Source: Diphasiastrum complanatum (Eukaryota > Streptophyta > Lycopodiopsida > Lycopodiales > Lycopodiaceae). Taken from it: a stretch of 64,000 nucleotides of DNA. The position numbers and the translations under genes were made by a program. The notes beneath the pieces are model-generated. The model searched no databases. It saw nothing but the letters and a program-made list of their open reading frames with translations, and had not been told where the DNA came from. The DNA lies in assembly GCA_029204225.1 (NCBI GenBank), contig CM055102.1:25081390-25145389 (forward strand), read 5' to 3'. Below are positions 22,236-33,917 of the stretch, one piece after another (position 1 is the stretch's first letter; the number at the start of each line of letters is the position of its first letter).

Positions 22236-22361
22236 GGGTGGTTCAATAATCTGCATTTCTATTGTGGGTTATCAGTCTTGTTTCCATCAAGACATCGTCT
22301 CAACAAGTGCGCAACCAACAGTATTTCGATATCGTTGTTTCTACCAATGATCTCGCGCTAT

Positions 22362-22700
22362 AATGGATCCATCCTCTAGTTCATCTCCGATTGACAAACT
22401 CGACGGAGAGAACTACCATCTCTGAAAGTTCAAGATGAAAGTAGTTCTACTTGCCAAAGAATTGTGGACATAGTTGATGGCACAGAGGTCAAGCCAGAGG
22501 GTGATGCAACCATCATCACCAAATGGAGACTGAGAGACGGTAAGACATTTGCCATGATCACTCTCAATATCAAAGACTCTCAAATTAGCCATATACGTAC
22601 TATTCAGACCGCTAAGGATTCTTGGGACATCCTAGCAACCCTCTATGATATCAGGGATGTTAAACTTCATTTGAGAAAGAAGTTCTTCACTTTGTTGACT
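22362..22700 (+). pseudogene. Copia element F gag, 5' portion only
   Basis: It starts MDPSSSSSPIDKLDGENYHL; a stop replaces the conserved Trp codon before KFKMKVVLLAKELW. A frameshift leads into WRLRDGKTFAMITLNIKDSQ, ISHIRTIQTAKDSWDILATL and VKLHLRKKFF, parallel to element E gag. Homology ends abruptly near 22700. It is broken by at least one stop and one frameshift. Confidence 0.75.
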
Positions 22701-23449
22701 TTTTATTGATGAAGTCGTCCAATTTTTTTTATTGATGTTATTATATATATGAAATTTAGATTTCAAAATACCTCTTTTAGTCCTAAACCCAGTGTATAAG
22801 CTTGGGACCTAAGATCTCTTTAGGTATTTGCAATCTTAGGCTGTACATCCAAAAATGACCATTTCACTACTTTATAGGCACATATCTATAGTGAATTTTG
22901 TGTTTGGATTAAACCTTGGAGGTGCTCTACTTTTACAAATAAGCTTAATGCAATGTGTTTGAACATATTACAAAGTGGCTGGAGTGGACAAGTGACCATT
23001 ATCAAGATAATACATTTGCTCAAGTAGACAAGTGACCATCCTCAAGATAGTACATTTGCTATCAATCTAACTAATTCAACAAGTAGTACAAGCTTTGTGA
23101 AATGTTGAATATACAAAGTCTCCTACTTGCTCATGGAACAATTTCAATTTCAATTTGTTGGAAGGCTCTCGAAGAAATTAGGTGTAGAACAGGAAACATA
23201 ACTCCAACATAGAGAACATTACCAGATCTTTACCAAACTATAACATCAACATTGACTTAGATCGAATGGAGGAATGTCTTGGTAGGTGTCAAAGATAACC
23301 ATGAAGGAACGAAACAATTAGGCATATGAGATAGCCATGCTTCCTTCGAGATTAGACATTTCGAATTGAGTGAGTGTCAAATGAGAAAGAAAATTATCAA
23401 AAAGCATTTGTAGTGCAATACACATAAGAAAATAGAGAATCTGAATTAA

Positions 23450-23450
<1 letters not shown>
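22701..23450. other. Unannotated stretch
   Basis: No domain seen. One tandem pair of ~40 bp (AAGTGACCAT..TCAAGAT..TACATTTGCT) lies at about 22988-23052. Confidence 0.4.
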
Positions 23451-24375
<925 letters not shown>

Positions 24376-25254
24376 CCCCCCCTTAAGCTTAACTCCTAGG
24401 ATCCTGAATGAAATTGAGCAAGCTATATAATCCAACATGCTTTTCTCTTAACAGAGGCTTAGTCAAGACATCAGCCAACATACTGACAATACGACAATAA
24501 CTTAATTCGACATCCTTATTATGAACTTTCTCTCTAAGAAAATGAAATTGAAGTTCAATGTGTGTAGTTCTAGAGTGAGTTCGTGGGTTTAGAGATATAG
24601 CAACGCAACTTTGATTGTCGCAGTAGAGTATAGTTGGAATGATTTGAGAGATCATACTTTGAAGCAATCTTCTGAGCCAGATAATTTTCTTCAGTACAGA
24701 GGTAGTTGTGACATATTTTGATTCTATGGAGGACAAAGAGATGCATTTCTACTTTCGACTATTCCAAGAAATGGGTCCTCTTGCTAGAAATCAAAGATAG
24801 CCAGATGTGGATTTTCTTGTGTCCACATTACCACCCCAATCAGAGTCAGAATAAGTAAGTAATGTCAAGGCATCCTTTGTATTTCCATTATAACAAAAGC
24901 ATAGTGCTTGGTGGCTTGAATGTATCTTAGTACTCTGAGTAGAGCCTTCCAATGAGGTAGGCTGGAATTTGACATAAACTGTGACAACGCACTGATTGTA
25001 AATGCTAGATTAGGTCTAGTGCAGACCATGGCATACATGATCGATTCGACTATTGACTGATAGGGGTATTTGCACATCTCTGTCTTCTCTACATTAGTTT
25101 TAGGGCACATATCCTTTGATAGTTTGAATCTTGGGTCCATAGGCGAGTCTATTGACTTGTAGTTTTCCATGCCATACCTGCAGAGTACACTGGTTAGATA
25201 CCTTTCTTGACTTAACATGATACTTCTCTTTGCTCTATCTCTAGTTATCTCAAA
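24376..25254 (-). pseudogene. Copia A1 RNase H and RT C-terminal region
   Basis: Next to the LTR is a PPT (minus TTAAGGGGGGG). Upstream of it in the sense direction is RNase H: SSIESKYVTTTSVLKKIIWL, LYCDNQSCVAISLNPRTHSR, THIELQFHFLREKV and MLADVLTKPL. It is preceded by YPYQSIVESIMYAMVCTRPN and FTISALSQFMSNSSLPHWKA from the RT-RNase H connection. It ends at 25254, where an inverted block begins. Stops and frameshifts between segments make it non-functional. Confidence 0.85.
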
Positions 25255-26338
25255 TGTACTCATTCCCTCTTATCTGAGAAAGAAGCTTGACTCTGTCAGC
25301 TGCAGGAGTATCTTCACTGGATACTCGACATCACACAAAGCATATTAAATTTTTCGAGTCAAGTCGAATCTCGATTAGTCAAGATGTTGTCTTCCTCGAA
25401 GATAAATTCTTCGACTTCAAGCAGAAGCAACCAATGCAAGAGTTCGTTCCAACGACTCCCATCACCATCGACAAGCCTCGACCTGCCACTACTGTTCCGA
25501 CGAACATTGAAGATATCTTTGTCATACAACAAGGATAATCATCATCTTAGAAATTGACTATTGTTCAAAGATCTGCACGCCGATCGACAAGAATCTTATC
25601 GTTTTATTCCTCAGGCATTTATCAGCAACGATGAACCTACTTCAGTAATAGAAGCATTGTCGAGTTCGAATGTAGACAACTGGCGTTCTGCCATGCATGT
25701 TGAGTACAGTTCATTGATGAAGAACAAGACCTAGCATCTTGTCGAAGCTCCTATAGATGCAAAGATCATCGACACTAAGTGAATCTTCAAGATGAAGCTC
25801 CATTCAAGATGGTTCAATAGCCATATGGAAAGCTCATCTAGTCACCAAAGGTTACGAACAAACCTATGGGATTGACTACACTAAGACATACAGTCCAGTC
25901 GTACGACTTCAGTCAATTCGATCTTTATTCGCCTTCGCAGCTGCTGAAGATCTGGAAGATCACCAGATGGATGTTCAGACAGCCTTTCTGAATGGATATA
26001 TACAAGAAGACATCTACATTGATCAACCTGAAGGTTACGTCCATCAAGGCCAAGAACACAAAGTATGTAAGCTACAGAAAGCTCTCTACGGGCTAAAACA
26101 AGCTCCACGGGCCTGGTTTGATAGAATCAATCGATTCTTGTTGCAGCATGACTTCATTCCTAACTCTGCTGACTCCAATGTTTATCTCAAATGCAGAGGC
26201 TCAAGCTATGTCATAATAGCACTATATGTTGATGACTCACTAATCATCATCAATTCGAATCAGTTGCTTCATGAGATGAAGACATTTTTGTCGAAAGAAT
26301 TTGAAATAACCGATTCAGGCCCTGTGCACTTCCTTTTG
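25255..26338 (+). pseudogene. Inverted block of Copia A1: integrase C-terminus, linker and RT
   Basis: The same family reads here on the opposite strand: KKLDSVSCRSIFTGYSTSHK (integrase end), a degenerate linker, TYGIDYTKTYSPVVRLQSI, MDVQTAFLNGYIQEDIYIDQ, VCKLQKALYGLKQAPRAWFD and the RT active site YVDDSLIII. In sister copy A2 the equivalent sequence (about 31404-32460) lies uninterrupted on the minus strand. Sequence resumes on the minus strand on both sides exactly where A2 predicts, so this is an internal inversion and not a separate insertion. Confidence 0.85.
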
Positions 26339-26998
26339 CAAAGACAACCAAATACTCCAAGGTGATTTAGACTCGGTTTGTAGCCATAGAAAACTTCAAA
26401 GGGAGTTTTGAATTGATTGCTTTGGTACTCGAATAGTTTTGCAGATAGCAGGCTATTGAAACAGCTTCAACCCAAGAATTCTTGGTGAGTTGAGCATTTG
26501 ACATCATTGATCGTGCTATATTTAGTATTGTTTGGTTCTTCCTTTCGGCTTCTCCATTCTGCTGTGGTGTGTAGCTGGTGGCGAACTGATGATGAATGCC
26601 GAATGATGCAAGATAGTTGGACATTTCGTCTGACAGGAACTCTCCACCACTATCTGTATGAAGGGTTTTGAGTCGTTGACTAGTCTATGTCTCAACGAAC
26701 TATATCAAGTTTTTGAAATAGTTGAATGCCTCAGACTTGTTCTTAATGAACATAATGCTGGTAAATCTCGAATAATCATCGATAAAAGTGATAAAATATA
26801 GTGTTGAGCCCAGAGAGGGAGTACTCATCGGGCCACACAGATCACTACATATCAATTCTGGAATGGACTTAGCTCTAGTGGCTTGTCCCCTTGGGAATCT
26901 TGATCTAGGATGTTTGCCCAGCGAGAACATTTCACAGACATGTCGAATGTCAGTGGAGGCATCATTAAGGTTTAAATCCTTGACCATACTATTATGAA
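26339..26998 (-). pseudogene. Copia A1 integrase core
   Basis: Minus-strand order: HVCEMFSLGKHPRSRFPRGQ (zinc-binding C-C part, one Cys replaced), ICSDLCGPMSTPSLG (first catalytic Asp), YFITFIDDYSRF, then FATSYTPQQNGEAERKNQTI (catalytic Glu). At 26998 it breaks off and joins the middle of an LTR; gag, protease and the 5' LTR of A1 are absent. Confidence 0.85.
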
Positions 26999-27490
<492 letters not shown>

Positions 27491-27520
27491 AACCCCCCAC
27501 CCCCCCCCACCCCCTTAAGC
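27491..27520 (-). other. Expanded polypurine tract of Copia A2
   Basis: On the minus strand: TTAAGGGGGTGGGGGGGGGT and on into GGGGGGTT, next to the LTR start. In A1 the same site is a single short G-run, so this copy has gained G-runs. Confidence 0.8.
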
Positions 27521-27996
27521 TTAACTCCTAGGATCCTTAATGAAATTGAGCAAGCTATATAATGCAACATGCTTTTCTCTTGACAGAGGCTTAGTCAAGA
27601 TATCAGCCAACATACTGACATTAGGACAATAACTTAATTCGACATCCTTATTATGAGCTTTTTCTTTAAGAAAATGAAATTGAACTTCAACGTGTTTAGT
27701 TCCAGAGTGAATTCGTGGGTTCAGAGATAGAGCAATGCAGCTCTGATTGCCGCAATAGAGTATAGTTGGACTGAGAGATCATAAGATCCTAAAGCAATCT
27801 TTCGGATAATTTTATTCACTACAGAGGTAGCTGTGTTTCTACTTTCGACTATTCCAAGAAATGGTCCTCTTGCAAGAAAGCAAAGATAGCCAGATGTGGA
27901 TTTTCTTGTGTCCACATTACCAGCCCAATCGGAGTCAGAATAAGCAAGTAATGTCAAGAAATCCTTTGTATTTCCATTATAACACAAAGCATAGTG
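27521..27996 (-). pseudogene. Copia A2 RNase H end
   Basis: Minus-strand blocks LLAYSDSDWAGNVDTRKSTS and GYLCFLARGPFLG, followed by a decayed RNase H C-terminus as in A1. At 27996 it is interrupted by element B and continues at 31061. Confidence 0.8.
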
Positions 27997-28050
27997 TTAT
28001 TCTTCCACAGAGAACGCGATGAAAGTTTGAAAAAATCAAACTGATATCAG

Positions 28051-28881
28051 TGTCTTTAATCGGGTCTGTATTTGATCTATGTACTAATAGAACAATATTT
28101 GCCCTGATTGAATATGCGTGCAAAAATAATATGCGAAATTAAGAGACAACATAAGACAATTTTAGACAAACAAAAGCTAATGATCAAAAATGAATTTATA
28201 ATTCTGAATCAGAATCAGTATACATCTCTTGTTGTCTTATCTCGCTGTTGTGTCTCTGATTGAATGAGTCTGAGAGTCTCTTCAGTTTGAGTTTCTGAGA
28301 GACGGTTACGAGTAGTGCACATGTATTGATATTGCTACAGGACATGTCTTTTGGCCTTTTATTTTTGTAGTGGTAGATCTAACCGTTTATGACGGTTGAT
28401 ATGACGCTCTGTTTTCAGGGTCGAATAATTTCTGTTCGCGAATTGTTCACAACAATCCATCTCTTCGTCACAACTTCATGTTTCGCGAATTATTCGCGAC
28501 ACTTGTCTCTTCGCAACATTTTCATCTTTCACGAATTGTTCGTGACAGATGACAGTCTTGAGCTTGAAGAAGAAATCCATAATATTTTGCGAATTGTTCG
28601 CGACAATTTTGGGACATCTGAGGTTTGAACAAGAAATAGAACATTTTGCGACAAGATTCTATTTGTGAATCTTTTAAGCTTCAACAAGAAAACCACGAGG
28701 TTCTACAAGAAACCGTTTCGCAAATCTTTTCAGTTGACTGCAAGATAAATTTCGTGAATCCTTTGAGATTGATCAAAAATAGAAATGTTTCAAGTTCATG
28801 TTTCTTTCTTTCTCATCCTTCGTCAAGTAAACTGCGCACTTTGTTAGTAGAATCGAGATCTATCTGATCAGATGTTCTACA
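28051..28881 (-). repeat. Element B 3' LTR with TTCGCGAA-type palindromes
   Basis: Preceded in the sense direction by a PPT (CTTTGAGAGGGAGC). It contains repeated TTCnnGAA modules: 28435-28450, 28482-28500, 28528-28545 and 28587-28603. Confidence 0.85.
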
Positions 28882-30291
28882 GCTCCCTCTCAAAGTGGGC
28901 AGTTGCATTAACCCCAATCTTCTTCGCTGCTTCTCAAACAAAGCTTTATTGAGTGGCTTCGTAAAGATATCAGCTGTCATTTCCTCTGTGGGTATGAAGA
29001 CTATATCTTCTTCTCGACTAAGTCCCGAATTACATGATACTTGATAGCAATATGCTTCGTTTTTGAGTGAAATACAAGTAAGATAGATTGCTGAAGTGTT
29101 ATCCATTAACAAGACATAAGGTTCAAAAATAGATTCATCAAATCCTTCCAACATCTATTTGATCTAGATTAGCTTGTTTGCCATCTTGGATGCTGCTACA
29201 TATTTCGCTTCACAGGAAGATTGAGCTACTGCTATTTGCTTTTTGCTTATCCAGAGTATGGCTGCGCCAGATACTAGAGTACAACCTCCTCAAATACTTT
29301 TGCTATCATTCTTCATGGATGCCCAACTTACATCACTGTAAGATTCGATGTAAAATCCAGCTTCCTTCGAATAACACAGTCCATAGACTTTCATTTCCTA
29401 GCGAAATTGTAGTACTCTCTTTGCTAACTTCCAATGCAACGATTCTGGGTTCTGATTATATTGGCTCAGCCTGTATACTGCAAACGCTATATTAGGTCTG
29501 GTGTTGTCTGCTAGATATAACAATGATCCAATCAGCCTACGATAGGGTGTTTTGGCCATTCGTTTTTCTTCCTTGAGAGTCTGCGGACAATCTGCCTTGC
29601 TAAGTATTGTTCCAGGTATCATGGGAGTATGCACACCTTTGCATTCGAGCATGTTGAAGTCGTCAATGATCTTTTGAGTGTACTTTTGTTGGTGAAGATA
29701 CAACTTACCACCTTCAAAGTCTCTTTGAATCTGCAAGCCTAGATAAATTTTTGTTTCTCCTAGGTCAGCGATCTCAAATATTTCAGAAATGTATCTTTTG
29801 ACATTTGAAATTAACTTATCTCTTCTTGAGAAGATAAGTGTCTCATCAATATAGACAACTAGAATGATTATTTCATTATGGACATGCTTGATATAGAAAT
29901 TTGACTCAACAAACAGAGGTTTGAAGCCTAAGGAACTTAATGCTTCGTCCTTCTTTCTATACCATTGTCTTGCTGCTTGTTTCAGACCATAAATGCTTTT
30001 ATTCATGTGACATCCATATTCTGGATATTCTTGTCTTACAAAACCAAGTGGTTGGTCCGTGAATAAGTCTTTTTCCAATTCTGCGTGCAAGAAGGCAGTC
30101 TTCTCATCCACAATATGGATTTTCAGATCATGAGCCACTGCATACATGAATAACAAGTGAATTGATGTATGTTTGACTACCGGTGAGAAAGTATCAGTTT
30201 AGTCAATCCCATACTTCTGTGAAAATCCTTTAGCAATTAACCTTGTTTTGTATCTGATGTTCTCTTCATCATGACCTGTTTTTAATATCAG
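28882..30291 (-). pseudogene. Element B pol remnant: RT and RNase H
   Basis: A 252-codon open stretch (30156-29398) contains MYAVAHDLKIHIVDEKTAFL, HMNKSIYGLKQAARQWYRKK and the active-site block VVYIDETLIFS, in which the second catalytic Asp of YVDD is Glu. Then YLGLQIQRDFEGGKLYLHQQ and KTPYRRLIGSLLYLADNTRP. RNase H follows with frameshifts, ending EDIVFIPTEEMTADIFTKPL (29154-28813). About 45 residues at 30290-30157 (RYKTRLIAKGFSQKYGID) precede it with a stop. Not functional. Confidence 0.8.
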
Positions 30292-31060
30292 TGTCTTCAA
30301 TCGGGTCTGTATTTGATCTATGTACTAATAAAACAGTATTTGTCTTGATTGAATATGTGTGCGGAAATAATATGCAAAATTAAGAGACAACATAAGACAA
30401 TTTTAGACAAACAGAAACTATTGATCTAAAAAGAATTTATAATTCTGAATCTGGATCAATATACATCTCTTGCTGTTTTATCTCGCTATTGTGTCTCTGA
30501 TTGATTGAGTCTGAGAGTCTCTTCAGTTTGAGTTTCTGAGAGATGGTTACAACGAGTAGTGCACATGTATTGATATTGCTACAGGACAAGTCTTTTGGCC
30601 TTTTATTTACAGGTCTTTTGGCCTTTTATTTCTATAACAATAGATCTAACAGTCCATCTCTTCGTCACAGCTTCGTGACACTTGTCTCTTCGCGATATTT
30701 TTGTCTTTCATGAATTGTTCGTGACAGATGGTAGTCTTGAGGTTGAAGAAGAAATCCAGAATATTTCGCGAATTGTTCGCGACAATTTTGCGACATCTGA
30801 GGTTTGAACAAGAATCAAAATATTTCACGACAAGATTTTGTTCGTGAATCTTTTGAGCTTCAATAAGAAAACCACGAGCTTCTACAAAAAACTGTTTCGC
30901 GAATCTTTCGAGTTGATTGCAAAATAAATTTCGCGAATCCTTCGAGGTTGATCACAAATATAAATGTTTCAAGTTCGCGTTCGTTTCTTTCTCATCCTTT
31001 GTCAAGTAAACTGCACACTTTGTTAGTAGAATCGAGATCTGTCTGGTCAGATGTTCTACA
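30292..31060 (-). repeat. Element B 5' LTR
   Basis: Direct repeat of 28051-28881 with indels; it contains its own small duplication (CAGGTCTTTTGGCCTTTTAT twice, about 30590-30633). Palindromic TTCnnGAAnnnTTC modules at 30707-30724 and 30765-30782. Confidence 0.85.
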
Positions 31061-32655
31061 CTTAGTGGCTTGAATGTATCTTAGTACTCTGAGTAGAGCC
31101 TTCCAGCGAGGTAGGCCGAAATTTGACATAAACTATGACAATGCACTGACTGTAAATGCTAGATCAGGTCTAGTGTAGACCATGGCATACATGATCGATC
31201 CGACTATTGATTGATAGGGGTATTTGCACATCTCTATCTTCTCTACACCAGTTTTCAGACACATATCCTTTGACAGTTTGAATCTTGGGTCCATAGGCGA
31301 GTCTATTGACTTGTAGTTTTTCATGCCATACCTGTAGAGTACACTGGTGAGATACCTTTCTTGACTTAATGTGATACTTCTCTTTGCTATGTCTCTAGTT
31401 ATCTTGATTTCCAGAAGGTAGTGCACAAGACCTGAATCGGTCATTTCGAATTCTTTCGACAAAAGTGTCTTCATCTCATGAAGCAACTGATTCGAATTGC
31501 TGATGATTAGTGAGTCATCAACATATAGTGCTATTATGACATAACTTGAGCCTCTGTGTTTGAGATAAACATTGGAGTCAGCAGAGTTAGGAATGAAGTC
31601 GCGCTGCAACAAGAATCGATTGATTCTATCAAACCAAGCCCTTGGAGCTTGCTTTAGCCCGTAGAGAGCTTTATATAGCTTACATAGTTTGTGTTCTTGG
31701 CCTTGAAGGATGTAACCTTCAGGTTGATAGATGTAGATGTTTTCTTGTATATATCCATTCAGAAAGGATGTCTGAACATCTAGATCTTCGACAACTGCGA
31801 AGGTGAATAAAGACCAAATTGACTGAAGTCTTACGACTGGACTGTATGTCTCAGTGTAGTCAATCCCATAGGTTTGTTCGTAACCTTTGACGACTAGACG
31901 AGCTTTCCATCTGGCTGTTGAACCATCTGGATGGAGCTTCATCTTGAAGATCCACTTAGTGTCGATGATCTTTGCATCTATAGGAGCTTCGAAAAGATGC
32001 TAGGTCTTGTTCTTTATCAATGAATTGTACTCAGCATGCATGGCAGTTGTCTGCATTCGAACTTGACAATGATTTTGTTACTGAAGTAGGTCCATCATTG
32101 AATGCATGAGGGGTAAAACGATCAGGTTCTTGTTGATGTCGTGCAAATCTTTGAACAAAAGTCGGTTCCTGAGATGATGATTCTCCTTGCTTTACGACAA
32201 AAATGTTCATCGGAACAGTCGCAGGTCGAGGCTTGTCGATGGTGATGGGAGTCATTGGAATGAAATCTGGCATTGGTTGCTTCTGCTTAAAGTCGAAGAA
32301 TTTATCTTCGAGGAAGACAACATCTCGACTAATTGAGATTCGACTTGACTCAAAATAAAAAATTCGATATGCTTTGTGTGATGTCGAGTATCCAATGAAG
32401 ATACTCTTGCAGTTGACAGGGTCAAGTTTCTTTTTAAGATAAGAGGGAATGTGTACATAACAAAGACAACCAAACACTCCAAGGTATTTTAGACTCGTTA
32501 TGTAGCCATAGAAATCTTCAAAGGGAGTTTTTGAGTTGACTGCTTTGGTACTCGAATAGTTTTGCAGATGGCAGGCTATTGAAATATCTTCAACCCAAAA
32601 ATTCTTGGTGAGCTGAGCATTTGACATCACTGATTGTGCTGTATTTAGTAATGTC
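31061..32655 (-). pseudogene. Copia A2 RT and integrase C-terminal part
   Basis: A 269-codon open stretch (31942-31133) carries MKLHPDGSTARWKARLVVKG, LDVQTSFLNGYIQENIYIYQ, LYKALYGLKQAPRAWFDRIN and an intact YVDDSLII active site, then DPRFKLSKDMCLKT and YQSIVGSIMYAMVYTRPDLA. Upstream (32630-32031) lie the integrase C-terminus and linker: SNAQLTKNFWVEDISIACHL, YLGVFGCLCYVHIPSYLKKK and IGYSTSHKAYRIF. It is cut at 32655 by insertion of element C within the integrase catalytic domain and continues at 38533. Confidence 0.9.
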
Positions 32656-32939
32656 TGTGAAAAATTGTCAACTAGTAGTATTTTCCTAACTTGAGATTTT
32701 GTAGGCCTATGGCCAAATAAAAGTTAGAGATAGGTTCATACATGTATGTAGAGGCCCAAAGTATGTGTACACTACTTTTGAGGTCACATTAATTAGAGGA
32801 GGTCGAGTGTGGAGCTCTTCTATTGGCTCATAATTTGGTGCATTCCTATTTGACCAAATTTCTAGGTATATGGGTGAATCCTATTGGACCCCAATTTTAG
32901 CCTATCATAAGACAAGTGGCCAAGAGGCACTATGGCTGC

Positions 32940-32948
32940 TATAAATAG
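32940..32948 (+). promoter_or_regulatory. LTR TATA box of element C
   Basis: TATAAATAG, 285 bp into the LTR, a good match to a plant TATA box; transcription would begin about 30 bp downstream. The copy in the 3' LTR is at 38148-38156. Confidence 0.7.
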
Positions 32949-33093
32949 CCATCTCCACGAGTATGTACACATCTCATTTTCATTCTATTGAATGAATGTT
33001 ATGCTCTTTGAAGATCCATCTTCTTCTCTCTCACTTTTTTGTTCATATCTTGCATTCTAGCCACTAGAATTGTGATTTCTTTGTTGCTATGGC

Positions 33094-33107
33094 TTCACAC
33101 GTGTGAA
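33094..33107 (+). promoter_or_regulatory. Palindromic G-box in the element C LTR
   Basis: TTCACACGTGTGAA, a perfect 14-bp palindrome containing CACGTG, a typical bZIP/bHLH site. It lies ~150 bp downstream of the TATA box, so within the transcribed part. It is repeated at 38302-38315 in the 3' LTR. Function is inferred only. Confidence 0.5.
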
Positions 33108-33308
33108 ATGCAGGTTGTAGGCTCTGAAGTACGGACAGGGACAGCAAGTTTCTGTTTGTGGAAGCTTATGATCAGATTTTGATGTTTAGTTGATGTTTAG
33201 TATGCTTAACATCACAATTTCTATCATTTTTTCAATCTAGATGTGCATAACTTCCATGGCCAAGATCTTTATGAAACTTTAGCATCTTTTGGATCTGAGT
33301 TTTTCACA

Positions 33309-33320
33309 TGGTATCAGAGC
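33309..33320 (+). other. Element C primer-binding site
   Basis: TGGTATCAGAGC directly abuts the LTR terminus CA; the tRNA-Met-type PBS of plant Copia. Confidence 0.95.
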
Positions 33321-33917
33321 ATTAGGCGGCCAAATGTGCAGGTTTTGCCAGATTTAGAAGAGATTTGTGGGCGAGTTTGCTTTTGTAGCATTCCAATCAA
33401 GTTTCTAGCTAAAAATCTTGTTGATTTATGTGTAGAAATTGGATCTTTGTGATCAAAACATCATTTGTATGCATTTCAATTGAAGTAGGGCGAATTCCCT
33501 CTGTACTTATCAGAATAAGGAGACAAAAATTGTTTTGGAAAGAGGGAGATGCAAGATCCAACAAGATCCTATTAGTTTTCCATTCTAGCATATAGTTTTT
33601 TGATTCAATTTCTTGCTTCTTCATGTCAAAAACTTCAAAATTGATGTAACCCTCTGATTTTCAGTTTGCTGAATGATTCAAGAGTGTATTTCAATCTTAG
33701 GAGTGAGGGAAAAGCAAGTATATTGAGGTTTGGTCTTGGTTTGATCAAGAAATCATAAAACTAGTGGCTAAAATTAAGGAAAAAGTGAGGAAAAGAGAGA
33801 AAAAGTAAGGTTTTAGGTTCCAAATCTTTGTGATTTCTTCTTGTGTTTCATTTGTTGATTCAAGAGAGTGCTTAGTGCATTGTAACAGGTCAAAGATCAG
33901 AGATCAATCATTGCAAC

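Larger units (their letters stand above)
27997..31060 (-). mobile_element. Copia element B, internally deleted, nested in A2
   Basis: Two direct repeats of ~0.8 kb (28051-28881 and 30292-31060) flank 1.4 kb of pol. Both begin, on the minus strand, TGTAGAACATCTGA. The 5' copy is followed in the minus sense by a weak PBS (CTGATATT...) and then directly by RT, so leader, gag, protease, integrase and the start of RT are deleted. On the far side of the 3' LTR lie 54 bp (27997-28050) that look like PBS plus leader (TGATATCAG...), which an ordinary insertion would not have. B splits A2 between CATAGTG and CTTAGTGG. No clean TSD. Confidence 0.8.
32656..33308 (+). repeat. Element C 5' LTR, 653 bp
   Basis: Starts TGTGAAAAATTG, ends GAGTTTTTCACA (short inverted ends TGTGAAAAA/TTTTTCACA). 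Contains a TATA box and a palindromic G-box. Confidence 0.95.
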
